Below are positions 47,719-60,400 of a stretch of 64,000 nucleotides of DNA, piece after piece. Made by a program: the position numbers and the translations under genes. The stretch's first letter is position 1. Each line of letters begins with the position of its first letter. The stretch lies in NCBI RefSeq assembly GCF_026212465.1, contig NC_080047.1:37617813-37681812 (forward strand), in the 5' to 3' direction. The DNA is from Amaranthus tricolor (lineage: Eukaryota > Streptophyta > Magnoliopsida > Caryophyllales > Amaranthaceae). The notes beneath the pieces were generated by a model that worked only from the letters and a program-made list of their open reading frames with translations, did not search any database and had not been told where the DNA came from.

Positions 47719-50700
47719 ATGTCAATATCTACATCATCTGGATCATCTTCTAGTGCTGCTGCCATTGAAGACGATTTCGAGGATGCTTGTAGTATCTGCC
47801 TTGAACCTTTTTCCATACATGATCCTGCTTCTGTATGCTCCTATTTCTTTACTGTTTGTCTTGATCAATTGTTCTGTTTCTTACTTGATTTTCTCTGTCG
47901 CAGTGCTTGTTTATAATTATTTCTCGTTTTTGTTTCCAGATTTTAGCCGTTTGTTTTAATCTAAGAGTAGTCATATAATATGCTGACTTAAAAGACTTAA
48001 TTTTGACTTTGGTTCATTGGTTACTAATATGTTGACTACAGCTCTATATACTAATAACTGGTAATTGCAAATTGTGTCTGTTTTTGATTGCCGTAAACCC
48101 TCATCATTGATTGATACCTCTTATTTTCATGGTGAATTTTTTCTAGAGGTTGCCATAGCTTAAGAAAAATGAATCGTTAAGTCCATTTGTTATATAATTT
48201 ATACTGATCGATCGATGACGTGATTCTAACGAAGATGAACAGTTGTTTGATTATAATGGTTGATGTTATTTTCTTAATGTGTTCATTTGCTTAAGTTGTT
48301 TGGGATCGGATTTACTAATGGCACTGTTTTTTGTCGGTGTCTTCTTCAGGTGACAACCTGCAAACATGAATATCACCTACATTGTATTCTTGAATGGTAT
48401 ATTGCGTTGCCTTTTTTATTGATTTGTTTATTATTATATAGAATATCAGTGAATGTCATCATCTAATGGCTCCTTATTTTCCAATCTGATGTATGGAAAT
48501 GCTCTTAGGTCACAGAGAAGTAAAGAATGTCCAATTTGTGGGCAGTCTCTTGCATTGCAGGATCCGTCAAGGTATACATGAATTTTAATTAAAGGCTTTG
48601 TAATATTTAGAATATTCTCAATTGTGATTTTTGTTTAATTATGTTTTTAGCCAAGAGCTTTTAGCTGCTGCTGAGGATGAAAGGAGTTCTAGGACAAAGC
48701 ACATGTCAACCAATAGAACAACTTATCCACACCAATATCAAGAGTCTGGTCCTGGTTATGTGAGTAATAGGCTTTAGCTTGTGAATATAATGTGCTTAAG
48801 TAGTACTTATAACTGATGGAAATATGCTTTTGTAGGGGTCTCATTGGATCGATGACTCTGATTTTAATGAGCGAATGATGCAACATTTGGCTACTATGAT
48901 GAGCCGGGCTCGACAAGCCCGCAGAAATGGGAGATCTTCAAGGCAAAGTCCTTCCCCGGAGTACATGTGTCCATCTCGTGTAACAAAGTCAACTATGCAT
49001 CCAAATACTCCTGAAGATGGTGATTCTCCTTATGGTTCATCTGGAGGCAGCTCGCCTATCCCTAGTAGCACCCGGACCCCTGTATCAACTAGCCCGTCTC
49101 TCATCAATTTGTCTCCAACCTCTAACCAAATAGGAGCTATTCATGAACCTTCTAGGTACTGCCTGTATCTTAAAGCTATACTTGAGAAGTTCATTGCTTG
49201 AAGATTTTACTTGCACATCCTAGATAGCTCTTTTTTTGAAAAGAATATTTTATATTATTCATACAACTAGATGAGCATTTATTTTCATTTATGTGATGAC
49301 TTTCTCTCTTATTGTGTCTCCATAACTTTACAAAGCCAATCGTCTGACTCTAGTCAGAGACCTAAATCGTCGGAGCTGCTTGCTTTTTCAGAATCTATTA
49401 AATCCAAATTTTCTGCCGCTTCAGCTAGGTAAACATTTGGGACAAAAAAGAAATTTTATTTCTAATATGCAGGTGATGTTTTCCCAACTGTATTTAAAGT
49501 TCTGTTTTCTTGCACTTTTTCTTTACTAGCAGATACAAGGATTCAATTTCAAAAGGTACACAAGGTTTTAGGGAAAAGCTGCTTGCACAAAATAGTTCTG
49601 TTAAGGAACTGAGTAAAGGAGTTCAGCGAGAGATGTCTGCCAGTATAGCTGGTGTTGCACGATTGATAGAACGCCTTGACCTCAAATCTAAACGGAGCAC
49701 ACATCCTGGAAAAGTTCTTAGTCATGGTAGGGAGGCCTCAGATTTCTTCTCTAAGGGAAAAGGGGTGCTGGATCATATTTTAGCAAGTTCTCAAGAGAAC
49801 CATGTAGCAACGGGACTAGATTTAGATTTGCACGAAAATTCTCAGGCTACAAGCTCTATCTCGACTCATAATGATCTTTCCTGCGCAAAGGTATGTTATA
49901 TTTGTTCCAACACTAGTGAAGTGAAGAAGCTTGTCTTAATTACTACCAAATTGTTTTATTCCATGTTTGTGCAAAAGTATATTCTTGCCGATGAAATATT
50001 TGATGACTAACTCATTAAAGTCTTTTCAGTTAATGAAACTTTTTTGCATTTATTGTAATCTTGTTGATCATCAATGATCATACATGTTACACTGTTGTTG
50101 TAAAGGGCTTGAATGGTGTTATGTCAGTGTTACCTTATTTACTGTATGAATTGATATTTTGCGCATAATTAGCAAAATTTAGTTCAGATGGCCTAAACTT
50201 CACTTGTTTCATTTGGCAGTTCCAGGGGGATTAGTGAATTAGGTATTAGTGTTTCATGTCTTTTAGGTTTAATTGATGGTGTGGGCATGACTGAACACTT
50301 GTTAGAAGGTTTTTTTAGTTATTAGTCCACAAGCCAATAGTCCTCATGCATTCTGTTCAGACTCTAGGTGTCTGAATGGTTAAACACATAGCCTATCCAC
50401 AGAAATATATGCTTGTCTCGATGGGAAATCCATGTTTATGTATGATCCTTTGAACTGTACTAGTATGTGTGGTCAAACAAGTATCTATCTGACTCATAAT
50501 GACAATATGAGCTGTGTAATTCTAAAATCTTGATATCCAGAAGTGCAGCTACTCGTAGGAATACTCAAAAGCATTTTAGTCTGGTTATCCAATGCAGTGT
50601 TTATGTGACTAAACTGGTAATGGGTATTTCATACTCTCCAACGCTTGTCAATTAGGGAATTTCAGCAGAGACACTGTTTGCAATATAAATATGCAGGTGG

Positions 50701-51255
50701 CATTTAGGCAAAAAGAGTCGTCCAGCTGTTACAGAAAGATAATTTTGGTTTAGTGCATAGTTTTTCATGCTAACCACTTCACTTATCTGCTTAGACATGC
50801 CCTAGTTCAGATGTACATAATTGAAGCTTTGGAAAATAAATTCATTAATCTCGTAAAACCATCAAAACCCCTTTAGTCCTGTGAAAATGTTTTATAGAGC
50901 ATATTGATTTTGATGATGCATGCAAGCATATTGATTTTGTCCTCATTTTCATTTCTTGTCATATATTTGTTATTTTCTTTGGAAGAATAAAAGCATTTGC
51001 GTATTAGGATGTTATTCTCTTAATCACGGTATCATACTCAGCTGCATGATAAAAATGTGCATTGGCTTTTTCTTTCAACTTTTGACCAGGCTATCTGTTC
51101 CATATGCCATAAGACCCTTAATTGTTTCTGATATTAATTTGGATTGTTTCACAGTAGGAATCGTTCTTTACAAATTATTTTATTGGTACTCTAGTCCCTT
51201 TCATGGTTTGCTATAATAATCATGGTGATTTATTTACCCGCAGGAGATAAATTAA
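47719..51255 (+). CDS. RHF1A: RING-H2 ubiquitin ligase, RHF1A-like
   Basis: Exons: 47719-47832, 48350-48396, 48509-48571, 48651-48759, 48836-49155, 49336-49428, 49533-49890 and a candidate last exon 51244-51255 (Glu-Ile-Asn-stop). All introns are GT-AG and phases agree, giving 371 residues. A complete RING-H2 finger is visible: C24, C27, C42, H44, H47, C50, C61, C64. EDDFEDACSICLEPF and the later SVKELSKGVQREM...GVARLIERLD segment match Arabidopsis RHF1A better than RHF2A. In Arabidopsis, RHF1A and RHF2A act redundantly as E3 ligases in gametogenesis, promoting turnover of the cell-cycle inhibitor ICK4/KRP6. The middle is Ser/Pro-rich. A pyrimidine-rich leader precedes the ATG. The terminal 12-nt exon is the least certain part; without that splice, the frame reads on to a stop at 50008-50010. 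Confidence 0.92.
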
Positions 51256-52175
51256 CATTGGAATATGGCTTTATTGGATGTATTGAGGTGCTGTTAGAAA
51301 TGTTAAAGAAAACCTATTTTCCGTTGCAAGAGACGTCCGCTAAGGAGGCCAATCTAGCCTTGTTGGTTCCAACGTCCTGCAGGTGGTAATCTATCTTACT
51401 TCTAAAGGAAAACTTTTTGTGAGTTGCAGTCGAGATTATCTGTATATACATGAGATTGATGGAATTTTTAAGTGGTGACTTTAATTTGGTTTCATGTCAT
51501 GATGGTTGCAGTTGTAAGATGCCATTTTTTATCTACTCATGAAAAACATACATTTTCAAGCTGCATATATTTTGTTTTAGATTTGGTATTTGTTGTCGGT
51601 ATTCTTTTGGCATAATTATTTTTAACTCCTGAAGCAAATGTTTGAGCTGCATATTGGTTGATGTGGCTGGCCACCGGAATGGCAATATGATTTATTGAAG
51701 ATGGAATGCAGGAATTACTACTTAGGATTACCACTAATTGTAAACAGTAGTTGAGTATACCTTCAGCTTAAGGCCTATTCGCTTAGACTAATTTTCAATT
51801 CAGTTCAGCTCTGGACAACACTTTACTATTTTCACTACATTCTTTTTATTCAGTTTCAGTCTTTCACTCATTTTTCAGACCCCTAATTTGTTCTAGTGAT
51901 CTTGGTTTCACATTTGATATTGTCTCTCTTCTCTTAGTTCTCCATATAGTAATATGCTATTGCTTAGTGAACTGTAAATGTATAGTTTTAGCCACAACAA
52001 ATTTAGACATAGTAATACATAAATATATGTGTCCTTACAAGAATAACATGGAACTTGTCAGAAAACAAGGGAACACAACTAAATCAAACTAAATACATAA
52101 AACTAAAATTGACGAATCTGTCACTCTGTCTGGAATAGCTAAGCAGTAATGTATTATGCTCCTTTAGTCTTCTAA
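51256..52175. other. 3' region between the RHF1A-like gene and the SDR remnant
   Basis: Probably includes 3' UTR of the RHF1A-like gene at its start. No other gene was recognised. Confidence 0.5.
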
Positions 52176-52640
52176 TCACATGTTGACGATTGTACCTCCT
52201 GAAAAACCAACTAGTTAGGTGGCTAAAACAGTTACAGTATAAACAGCAAGTTTGTATGACTTTGTAATGTGAAATACTATTGGATGGCCATAAACACCGC
52301 ATACCATTCGGATGGAGATATTGGCCAGTGAAGTAGGATGAACACTCATTGCTTGCAAGAAAAACATAGGATGGCGCAAATTCAAAAGGCTGCCCTGCTC
52401 TATCCAATCCTGCCTGTGAACCAAAAGTTATGATCTTGTCCACAGGAAGAGAAGCCACTTCGAGGGGAGTCCAAATGGAACCAGGTGCAACTCCATTGAC
52501 TCGAATTCTTCGTTTGATAAGTTGGAGGGCGAAGCTTCTAGTGAAGGTCACAATGGCTTCTTTATGAAGAGCCTTGATATGCCAATACTGAGGCTGTGTT
52601 GATAATGCTACTTTCTTCTTTCATGTGTTTCAGTGCATGC
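52176..52640 (-). pseudogene. 3' remnant of a short-chain dehydrogenase/reductase gene
   Basis: Two exons on the minus strand, 52305-52640 and 52176-52198, are bounded by an intact acceptor (TTATGCAG), donor (GTATGC) and acceptor (TTTTTCAG). They encode the C-terminal half of a plant SDR related to NADPH-dependent aldehyde reductase 1 / glucose-ribitol dehydrogenase. Visible are HALKHMKEESSIINTASVLA, then TFTRSFALQL, RVNGVAPGSIWTPLE, AGQPFEFAPSYVFLASNECS, YFTGQYLHPNG and the final GGTIVN-M. The catalytic YxxxK segment expected after AYQGSS is deleted, and a frameshift there produces TAA at 52562-52564. No N-terminal Rossmann exon was found upstream. Introns are retained, so this is a decayed genomic piece, not a processed copy. 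Confidence 0.88.
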
Positions 52641-52725
52641 CTGCATAAGGGATCACATTATTTTTAAATGAAGGTGTTTTTCTCTAATCGGAGTAAGATT
52701 TACTTTTAATTATTATATTTTGTTT

Positions 52726-52752
52726 ACCATATATATATATATAGAGAGAGAG
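52726..52752. repeat. (TA)n(GA)n microsatellite
   Basis: A run of TA dinucleotides followed by a short GA run. Confidence 0.85.
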
Positions 52753-53211
52753 GCATAGGATCAAGTGAAAACAAAAGTGATCACCCCTACTTATTACAAC
52801 ATCACATCACGTATTAAAGATCGGTTTTCAATAGTGGCAATTTCATGCTATAGCAAGTAGTTGCTTTTGTAGCGCAATCAACCTGTTTGAATATTCAATG
52901 TTTTTTTAGCTGTTAAGCTAATTTACAATAAAAAAATCAAGTTAGGTGACAATTAAAATGAAAAAATTGTTTGACCAATCAACAAATCAAAATTAAAATT
53001 CAACTAATAAATTCACCAAAAATTCATTTATCAAACAAGACCTAGAATAAATTAGAAAAAAAATTCTCTTCTTTGAATGAAAGAATAATCGAGAAAATAA
53101 GGGAATAAAATCTAAGCATGAGATTTCTTTTAGATTTCATTCCCTTTGATAATAATTAAGAAAGAGAAAAATCAAAGGGTGAGAATATGAAAGATTGAAT
53201 CTTCTAATTTC

Positions 53212-53212
<1 letters not shown>

Positions 53213-53252
<40 letters not shown>
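53213..53252. repeat. Poly(A) tract of about 40
   Basis: An uninterrupted run of about 40 A. It could be the tail of a retroposon, but no element body was recognised beside it. Confidence 0.9.
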
Positions 53253-53256
<4 letters not shown>

Positions 53257-53780
53257 TAAAATGAAATATTAGAAAAGAACTGATCGACACCGCTCTTGTT
53301 TTTTAAACAAATGAGGCTAGGGGAATGGTTAAACGGCGGATTTACAAGAATTAAAAGTTAATTAAACGAGATACGAATCTCTACATTGCAAAGATGGAAA
53401 AACAACTCAATCTTCCCTTACCTTCCCTCCCTTTTTCCCTTCTTCATATGATATCTAAACACACTCTATTACTTATCCCATCTCATTTGATTTGCACCTC
53501 TTTATGAGATTGTAAATATCTATCTCATATTCGTCTCACTTATTTTTCCCTTATTTTTTCTTTTTATCCGTCTAACTCATTTTGCTTTATCTTCATATAT
53601 AAATATAATTCTTGTCATTTTTTTTTTAATTATCATTCACACATTATTAATTCTCACTTAATAATAACATATATACAAACATTTAACTGCACTAATTGCT
53701 AAATTCTGATGGATCACAAACTATTTTGCTGTGTTCCATTACGTGACAACATTGCGAAAATAGCGGCCTTAACTTTGACG

Positions 53781-54110
53781 TCCCGTTTGGTTAATGATAT
53801 TAAATAGTGATAATGGAAATGATTCATAGTGTAAAATTTCATCAAAAGTTTCATATCATTCCTATGGTAATGAAACCTTGATTACAAAAAAGCTTTTTTA
53901 TTTACAAATTTCCATTACCACTTAATATCATCTCTCCCAATGGTAATGCGTTAGAATAAATGAGATGATTGTTGGATAAGCATGACCTTTAAGGTATTAG
54001 CCTAGAGTTTTTTCAACCAAAAGTACACTAAATTTTATTCTGATTACCACTGTTTATTACAATTTACCAAACAAATCGTGAAGGTTATTACCACCTATCA
54101 AACGAATTGT
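53781..54110 (+). mobile_element. MITE, family 1, best-preserved copy
   Basis: The left end is CCCGTTTGGTTAATGATATT; the complemented right end is ATTTGTTTGGTAAATTGTAA. The ends are inverted and imperfect. It shares a colinear interior with 3725-3907 and, more weakly, 4552-4820. No coding capacity. Confidence 0.65.
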
Positions 54111-55599
54111 GAAGGTAATTACGATAATACTCCTATACGTGTAGGTGTATTTAAAAATAGGTGGTTGATATATTGATTATTGATATTAATCGGATTGTAG
54201 TAAATATTGCTTTGCTTCAAATAAGCTGTGTTTGATTCTCATGTAATTTTAGTGACGAGCAAATCCGATTGTGTGTTTGTGAAATGCATAGCAAATTCTA
54301 ATAAGGAATGGGCATGTGGAGTCCACCTAAATTTATTACAAGTACTACTTGATTGCTTTTATTCACTTACTAACATTGTATTTCTTGTGATATATGAAGA
54401 AGTCGTGGCCAAACTTCACGAAAGTTTTTAGACGGGTAAATATTACTAATGTAGACAAGTTGTTTTAATTAATTATTTTATTAGTATTAATATTTAATAG
54501 TTTGATTATTGAACTATCTTTTTATATTTAAATATATTAAAAAATTTTAACAAATTAAGCTATTTTTTCAAACATCTTATTAAATTGTTCTTAAATGTTA
54601 CATAAAATTGAATAATTTTAAATGAATATATTGAAGGATTTACATAAATACTACCTTCGACCGTAGTTATTTACTTGCGGCATTTGATTTTTTTGGTTAT
54701 TAATCATCGTTTAAGTTTATTTTATATATTGCAAATAATGTGTAAGAAAAAATATAATCAAGCGGGATCATGCTTGAATCGTTTTGTCGCCTATTTTTAT
54801 AATATTTATTTTATTAGTTTTAATTATAAATAACTCAAGATATAAGTAATTGAAAAACATTATATTGGATACAAAAGTGAAATATTACTAAGTATAAATG
54901 AAATATTATTACTATAAATACAATTATACTATAAAGTAATCATTTTAGAAAAAAAAAGATAAATGAATACAAAGTAATCTATCCGATAGCACTAGTATTG
55001 CTTTATACTTCAATGTATATAGACTATATCATTCATTAGAAGTAGAACTAATGGAATAAGACAAGTTTAACATTGTTTAAAACACAAATTTCCTTTTCAA
55101 AATCTCAGGGGGACAATGCTCCTTTCCGCCCAAAAGTACCATCTTAAACAAATGCAAATTAGTGACAACATTATTCTATTTTGAATTATGTACTACTAAA
55201 TATAAATACCCTCATTTCCACTTATTATATTTTATTTTTTATTTTAGTATTTTTGTCTTATTTTAATTTTAAATATAACCTTATCAGTGTCATTTTTTAT
55301 AATTTTTGAACCCTAGGCGAAATATAAAAAGGACTCTTATATAAATAAAATTTCTGTTTTTTCGCATCATCTAATTTCTTTTTTTTTTCATTTCATCAAT
55401 GCCAAATAAATGTACGCATTTAAGATCATATAATGATAAGGTAGTTATAGGCAAACTAATTTTTGATAATAGAGATTAACTCAATTTAGGCCCTTTTATA
55501 AACTGGATCTTGACAGTTGTACCTCAAAACTACCTCAAGAACAGCCCTGAACCTCACCATTTTTACTAATTATATTTTCTCTTGTTCCTAAATATCTCA

Positions 55600-55680
55600 T
55601 TACTTAAACTCATAATATCCGATTCCTTCGTCATAGTACCAAAAGTAAATGAAACAAAATGAATGGGACGAAAGAGTATT
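55600..55680 (-). mobile_element. Stowaway-like MITE end fragment
   Basis: The complement begins AATACTCTTTCGTCCCATTC, a typical terminus of this class; the other end is missing. Confidence 0.4.
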
Positions 55681-56099
55681 ATGCTGTACTAGATTTTTTA
55701 ATTGAAATATATTAAAATTTATTGTAATTTTTAAAAAAATGTGTTCTTCCATAGTGAACTCAAGGAAACGATTTATATGCACCAACTTCCATAGTAATGG
55801 TGGAACACCTTATGCGGATCCTACTCATTATGGAAGCCTTGCAGGTGCTCTTTATTATCTTACTTTTACTTGTATGTTTACACATGCATGACCCAAAAGA
55901 TGAAAATATTCTCCATCTTGGGCATAACTCTTTCTAGGTTACAAATTCGGTAGAGAATATTCCTCTAATACACGTTTAACCATATAGGAAAAATATCAAC
56001 TAAATAAAGTAAATACATAATATTTACTATAATTCTTATATTTGCTATTATTCTAATAGAGGTTCGCATTTTATTGGATCCACCTAATTATTTTTTTTT

Positions 56100-56410
56100 T
56101 ACCAGCTTTAAAACTTTAAAGACCAATTTTAAGACTCAAAAGACCAATTCCAAGGCTTTGGATTTGACGATTATTTCAATACTTAAAAGATCAATTTTAA
56201 AATTTTTAAGATTAATTTGTAGAGTTAAAAGACTAATCGTAAAACTTAAAATTCTCATTCTAACTTTAAATTAGGATGACTCAAACACTAAAATTGGTAT
56301 TATAAACTTTAAAATTGATATATTAAGGCTTAAAATTGACAACTTTTAAATTTAGTATTTTTAAATTTTAAAATTAACTTATTAAATCTTAGAATTAGTA
56401 TGTGAAATAA
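56100..56410. repeat. Degenerate AAAATT/ACTTAAA repeats
   Basis: Loosely periodic phrases such as AACTTTAAAGACCAATTTTA, GACTCAAAAGACCAATT, GGCTTAAAATTGAC and TCTTAGAATTAGTA recur every 20-30 bp. Origin unknown. Confidence 0.5.
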
Positions 56411-57457
56411 AAATAAAATTACTAGGCTAGGCCAGTCCCATGGCTTGGGACATATCACAAGAAAAATTTCTTGTCCCGATTGAGAATTTGTGCTTTTTTA
56501 CATTGCCTTTAGCTTTCATTAAACTGATACATTTACGTAGCAATATTGAGTTACATCTTATTCTTAATATAAAAGAATATACATATTCCGTTCTGTTCCT
56601 GTTAAATGTCACATTTATTTTTTTAACACAATTTATCAATCACTTTTATTAGGTGCTTTGTTTTTAATCTAAAAGTTAAAAGTAGAATTTTGGTTTATTC
56701 GTCTTATTGTAAATTTGTAAATTTTATTAATATCAACTTTTTATAATTTTTATTCAAGCACAATTAGAGATGTTTAAGATTAAAATAGTGCATTGACAAA
56801 TGTGCCAAAACCAAATGATATATTTAAAGAGAATAAAAGGAAGTATTATTTACCAATTACAAAAAAAAACATAGAAAAGTATATAATCTAATAATATCAA
56901 CTTTTTATAATAGTCATACAGTACATTACATAGTGTGTAAACAAAAATGTAATAACCGTTAAAATACTAACTTGTGTACCGTGTAAATTGGTAGGAATTT
57001 TCCTACGTAATAGCATTAATTTGAGTTCGAACTTTGATATGCACATTTTTTTATTTTAAATTATTTTAAAATAATTAACCTTTATTTGAATTTAATTTGA
57101 CATCATTTAATTTTGTTCTAGATTGTCCCTGTAGCTCGGAGCATTATCTACACCAATAAACAAGAGTAAAAAGTGTACCAAACTAAAAAACTAAAGTATA
57201 ATTTGACAATAAACTCTCAAATTTTTTTCCCAATAAACACATTCTCGACCTCTTCATGCAACACATATAACTTTTTCTTCTGCAGAAACCATGTAACAGA
57301 CCAATTTTACTACAGAAGAAGCCTACTAGAACAAATGACCAAGTTCAAGGCGATAATCTGAAGAAAAATGCCAACCGTTACCACGAAACTCTTGATAACG
57401 CCAAAAAGTATAATATAGTCTAGTGAACCCGAGATCTTGATAATTGCACCAGATTAA

Positions 57458-60400
57458 CTACACAATCATCCATGTCAAATGTCGATAGCCAGCCCACTTA
57501 GCAGCAACACGAATTCCGATGGCTAAAGCAACGCCTAGCAGAGGGAATGGAACTTCGCCGCTAGAGGAAGGGAATTCGCCTTTTTTATTTCCATCTGTAT
57601 GCTTCTTAGAATGATGATGAATTGCCATCACTGTAAACGAAATAATCGCCAAAACTCTAACCCATGGCTCACCGACAGAGGCCACAACAGTTGCAACAGG
57701 TAAAGTTGAAGAAACGTAATCCCTTTTCTTGAAAAACCGAGAAAAGCTGAAGATCCCAACAAGCAACAGCCAGAATACTGGTTCAATGATGAAGCCTCGG
57801 ACTGCCCCGTAACCAATGATTCCTGCTGTGGTAAGCAGGTAAGGTTGGCAGTTTATTGAGTTTGGAGAAGCAGCTTCTCCGATTGCAAGTACAGTCGAAG
57901 CAAGCATAATAACGAAGGTTAATTCTGGAATTGGAGCAGATGTTACTATGCTAGAGTATAGAGAACGGATGGCATGAAGTGAGGTCTCAATGTAGAGAAT
58001 TGTGTAGCTGATTGGGTCACCTATGAAACGAAAAACTAATGCCAAAACAAGCTTCGTTAGGTATCCGAAAAAATTGCCAATGCCCAATACGAGCTTCCAC
58101 CAATTAGAAATTTCCCACAAGACTGATCTCCAAGCGTAGATGGAAAACGCCAGAGCTGCAAATAGCAAATGCAAGTTAGTAGATGCAACAATAATGACAT
58201 GGAGCCGAACACCTAGTCACCTACTCTAGAGCCCTTTTTGCACTTCAGTCCGAAGGGTAACATTGATCCTCTAGTTAAGTGGTCATAACAACCATAACAA
58301 TTGGGACTATTAATGGATGGAACTAACCAAAATTTTTTTTTGCCCTTGAAGGCAAGCTAGAAACAATTGTGATTTGTGACTACAAAGTCTTAGAGGGTCC
58401 AACCCAAAAATTGACCCTAATACCTCTCTATTTTATGGAGGCCTTTCATTACCATGAGAGGATTGCCTCGATGGAGGGTCAACTATTGAGGGACCAACTA
58501 GTTACACTACCTTTTGATGATATCCACAATCACTTAAACTGCAATCGGAAATCGTATACCAAAGTTGAACGTCCTCCCAAGTCCCAAATGAGCTGGTTAT
58601 ATCAATGCATTTTTTTATTTCTAGTATAGAAAATAATTGATAAGAAAAACATAGTCAAGTGACTCAAAATAGGTGTGAAAGGTTAATACTAGTGAGGAAG
58701 TGTAGATTTCCATTCCACCCTTGCCCCAACAAGCACCTAGGACTCTACATATCTTCGCTTGGGAGAATGTTTTTTCCTTGAAACATTTTCTAGATATAGA
58801 GTGGGCATATACTCTTCACCTCCTAGTTGAGATATTGTTATGAATGGATCTTGTTACATATGGTGGTGTGAATATTTGAGCATTGTGTGCCTTGTTATTG
58901 TGCTAACCTCTAGATGGTCAATCTACATTAAAATTTAAGATTTGAGGTAAACGTGACATATTGTCCGTATAAAATCATGTGGCATCGTATAATGAGATTT
59001 AACGTCGCAGCAACTCTCAAACACATTACATAACTGTCGTTACATAACATCACGGGCATGTTTTTATTCAATGAAAGAAAGCCAATACATGATATATTAC
59101 CAAAGCCAAAATGTGAAGAGCCAAAGAGTTGAGATGTTTGTGAGTTTGTTTGGCCACACCCTTTTCCATCTAAGAGAAAGAACATGCTTATACCTAAGAG
59201 GATTCTTTTGAGAATATGGGAAACTGGGAACATTGCTCACAAGTTGCAATATGGAATTCATATAACTTGGAATATGGGAGGGTTATCTATGACTATGTCC
59301 ACTCGATGATGAGAATGATACAAATAATGACAACTTGGAATTGAGGAAATCCAAGCAAAATTGGGGTGGGGCCAATGGCAGACCTAGAGGGTTGCCTTGG
59401 GTTGCACATCTCATCTTCAAAAAATTATTGAAATTGCTTGCAATAAGAATAGATTCCGCAACCTACATCTTGCCTTTGATAATAGAGCAACTCACCACTA
59501 AGCTATCCCATGCTGTATGATGGTTATTTAGTTTCTAATTTAAGACATTAATTTTTACTAGCCCATTTCTTTACCAAAGTCGTTTGACTTTAATTCTTTT
59601 CCCTTATTGGTACAAAAAATTCACCTACATTCTTACCAAATTAAGAATTGCCATAAGATGCCCTTATAATAAAATTCCTTCATTTTTTTCTTAATTCCAC
59701 TATTAATTTATGGTAAAATTCAAATAATTGTGATCATTACTAATTTCAAACATATGAAACTATGTGTTGGTAATATTTACTTTATGAAAATACTTAATAA
59801 TTAGCTATAAATTGGTTAAAAATATTGTTATCACATAATTCATAATAAATTTGTAGTATATTAATGGTTAAATTCTATATGTTTAACCATAAAAAAAACA
59901 AAGAAAAAACAAAAAAAAGTTATACTTTGTGTTATTTGGATTATATTGATTTCAATAATATTGGCATGTTAATGAATGAATGCAAATGTAGGGAAATAGC
60001 CTTAAAATAGAGTACCATATTGTTAAGGTATATATAGACAATTTTTTTAGTGTTACTTTGATTATTTTTAACACAATATTAAAAAATCCTAATCTAAAAA
60101 AGGTGAATTGGAATATCAAATCACTCGATTAGTGGTATTTACTCAATATTTTATTATTTCTTATTTTTAATCACGTTATCATTGCACCTAATTTTTAATT
60201 TGAACTTATATTTACGTTAATTATGCTTCTATTTTTTTTTCTATTGTGCAACCCCATAATTCAAGTCCTGGGTGGGGCTTCTCCAACTCATGTAAGGTGT
60301 AAGGATACTCATGTAAGGTGTTTATTGTTTATGAACAAAGGTGTTTATTGTGATTCAACACGTCAATTAGAGTTAAGAAGACATATAGACATATTAAAGA

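Larger units (their letters stand above)
54111..57457. other. AT-rich intergenic DNA
   Basis: No gene was recognised. It contains a Stowaway-like end fragment and a degenerate repeat, listed separately. The 3' UTR of the next minus-strand gene should occupy the last few hundred bases; an AATAAA occurs on the minus strand at 57081-57086. Confidence 0.55.

Noticed and set aside
47474..47753. ORFs at the 5' end of the RHF1A-like gene
   Set aside because: They translate the pyrimidine-rich leader; the real frame starts at 47719 and carries the RING finger.
53213..53252. Poly(A) tract as the tail of a LINE or SINE
   Set aside because: No element body or target duplication could be recognised next to it, so only the tract is reported.
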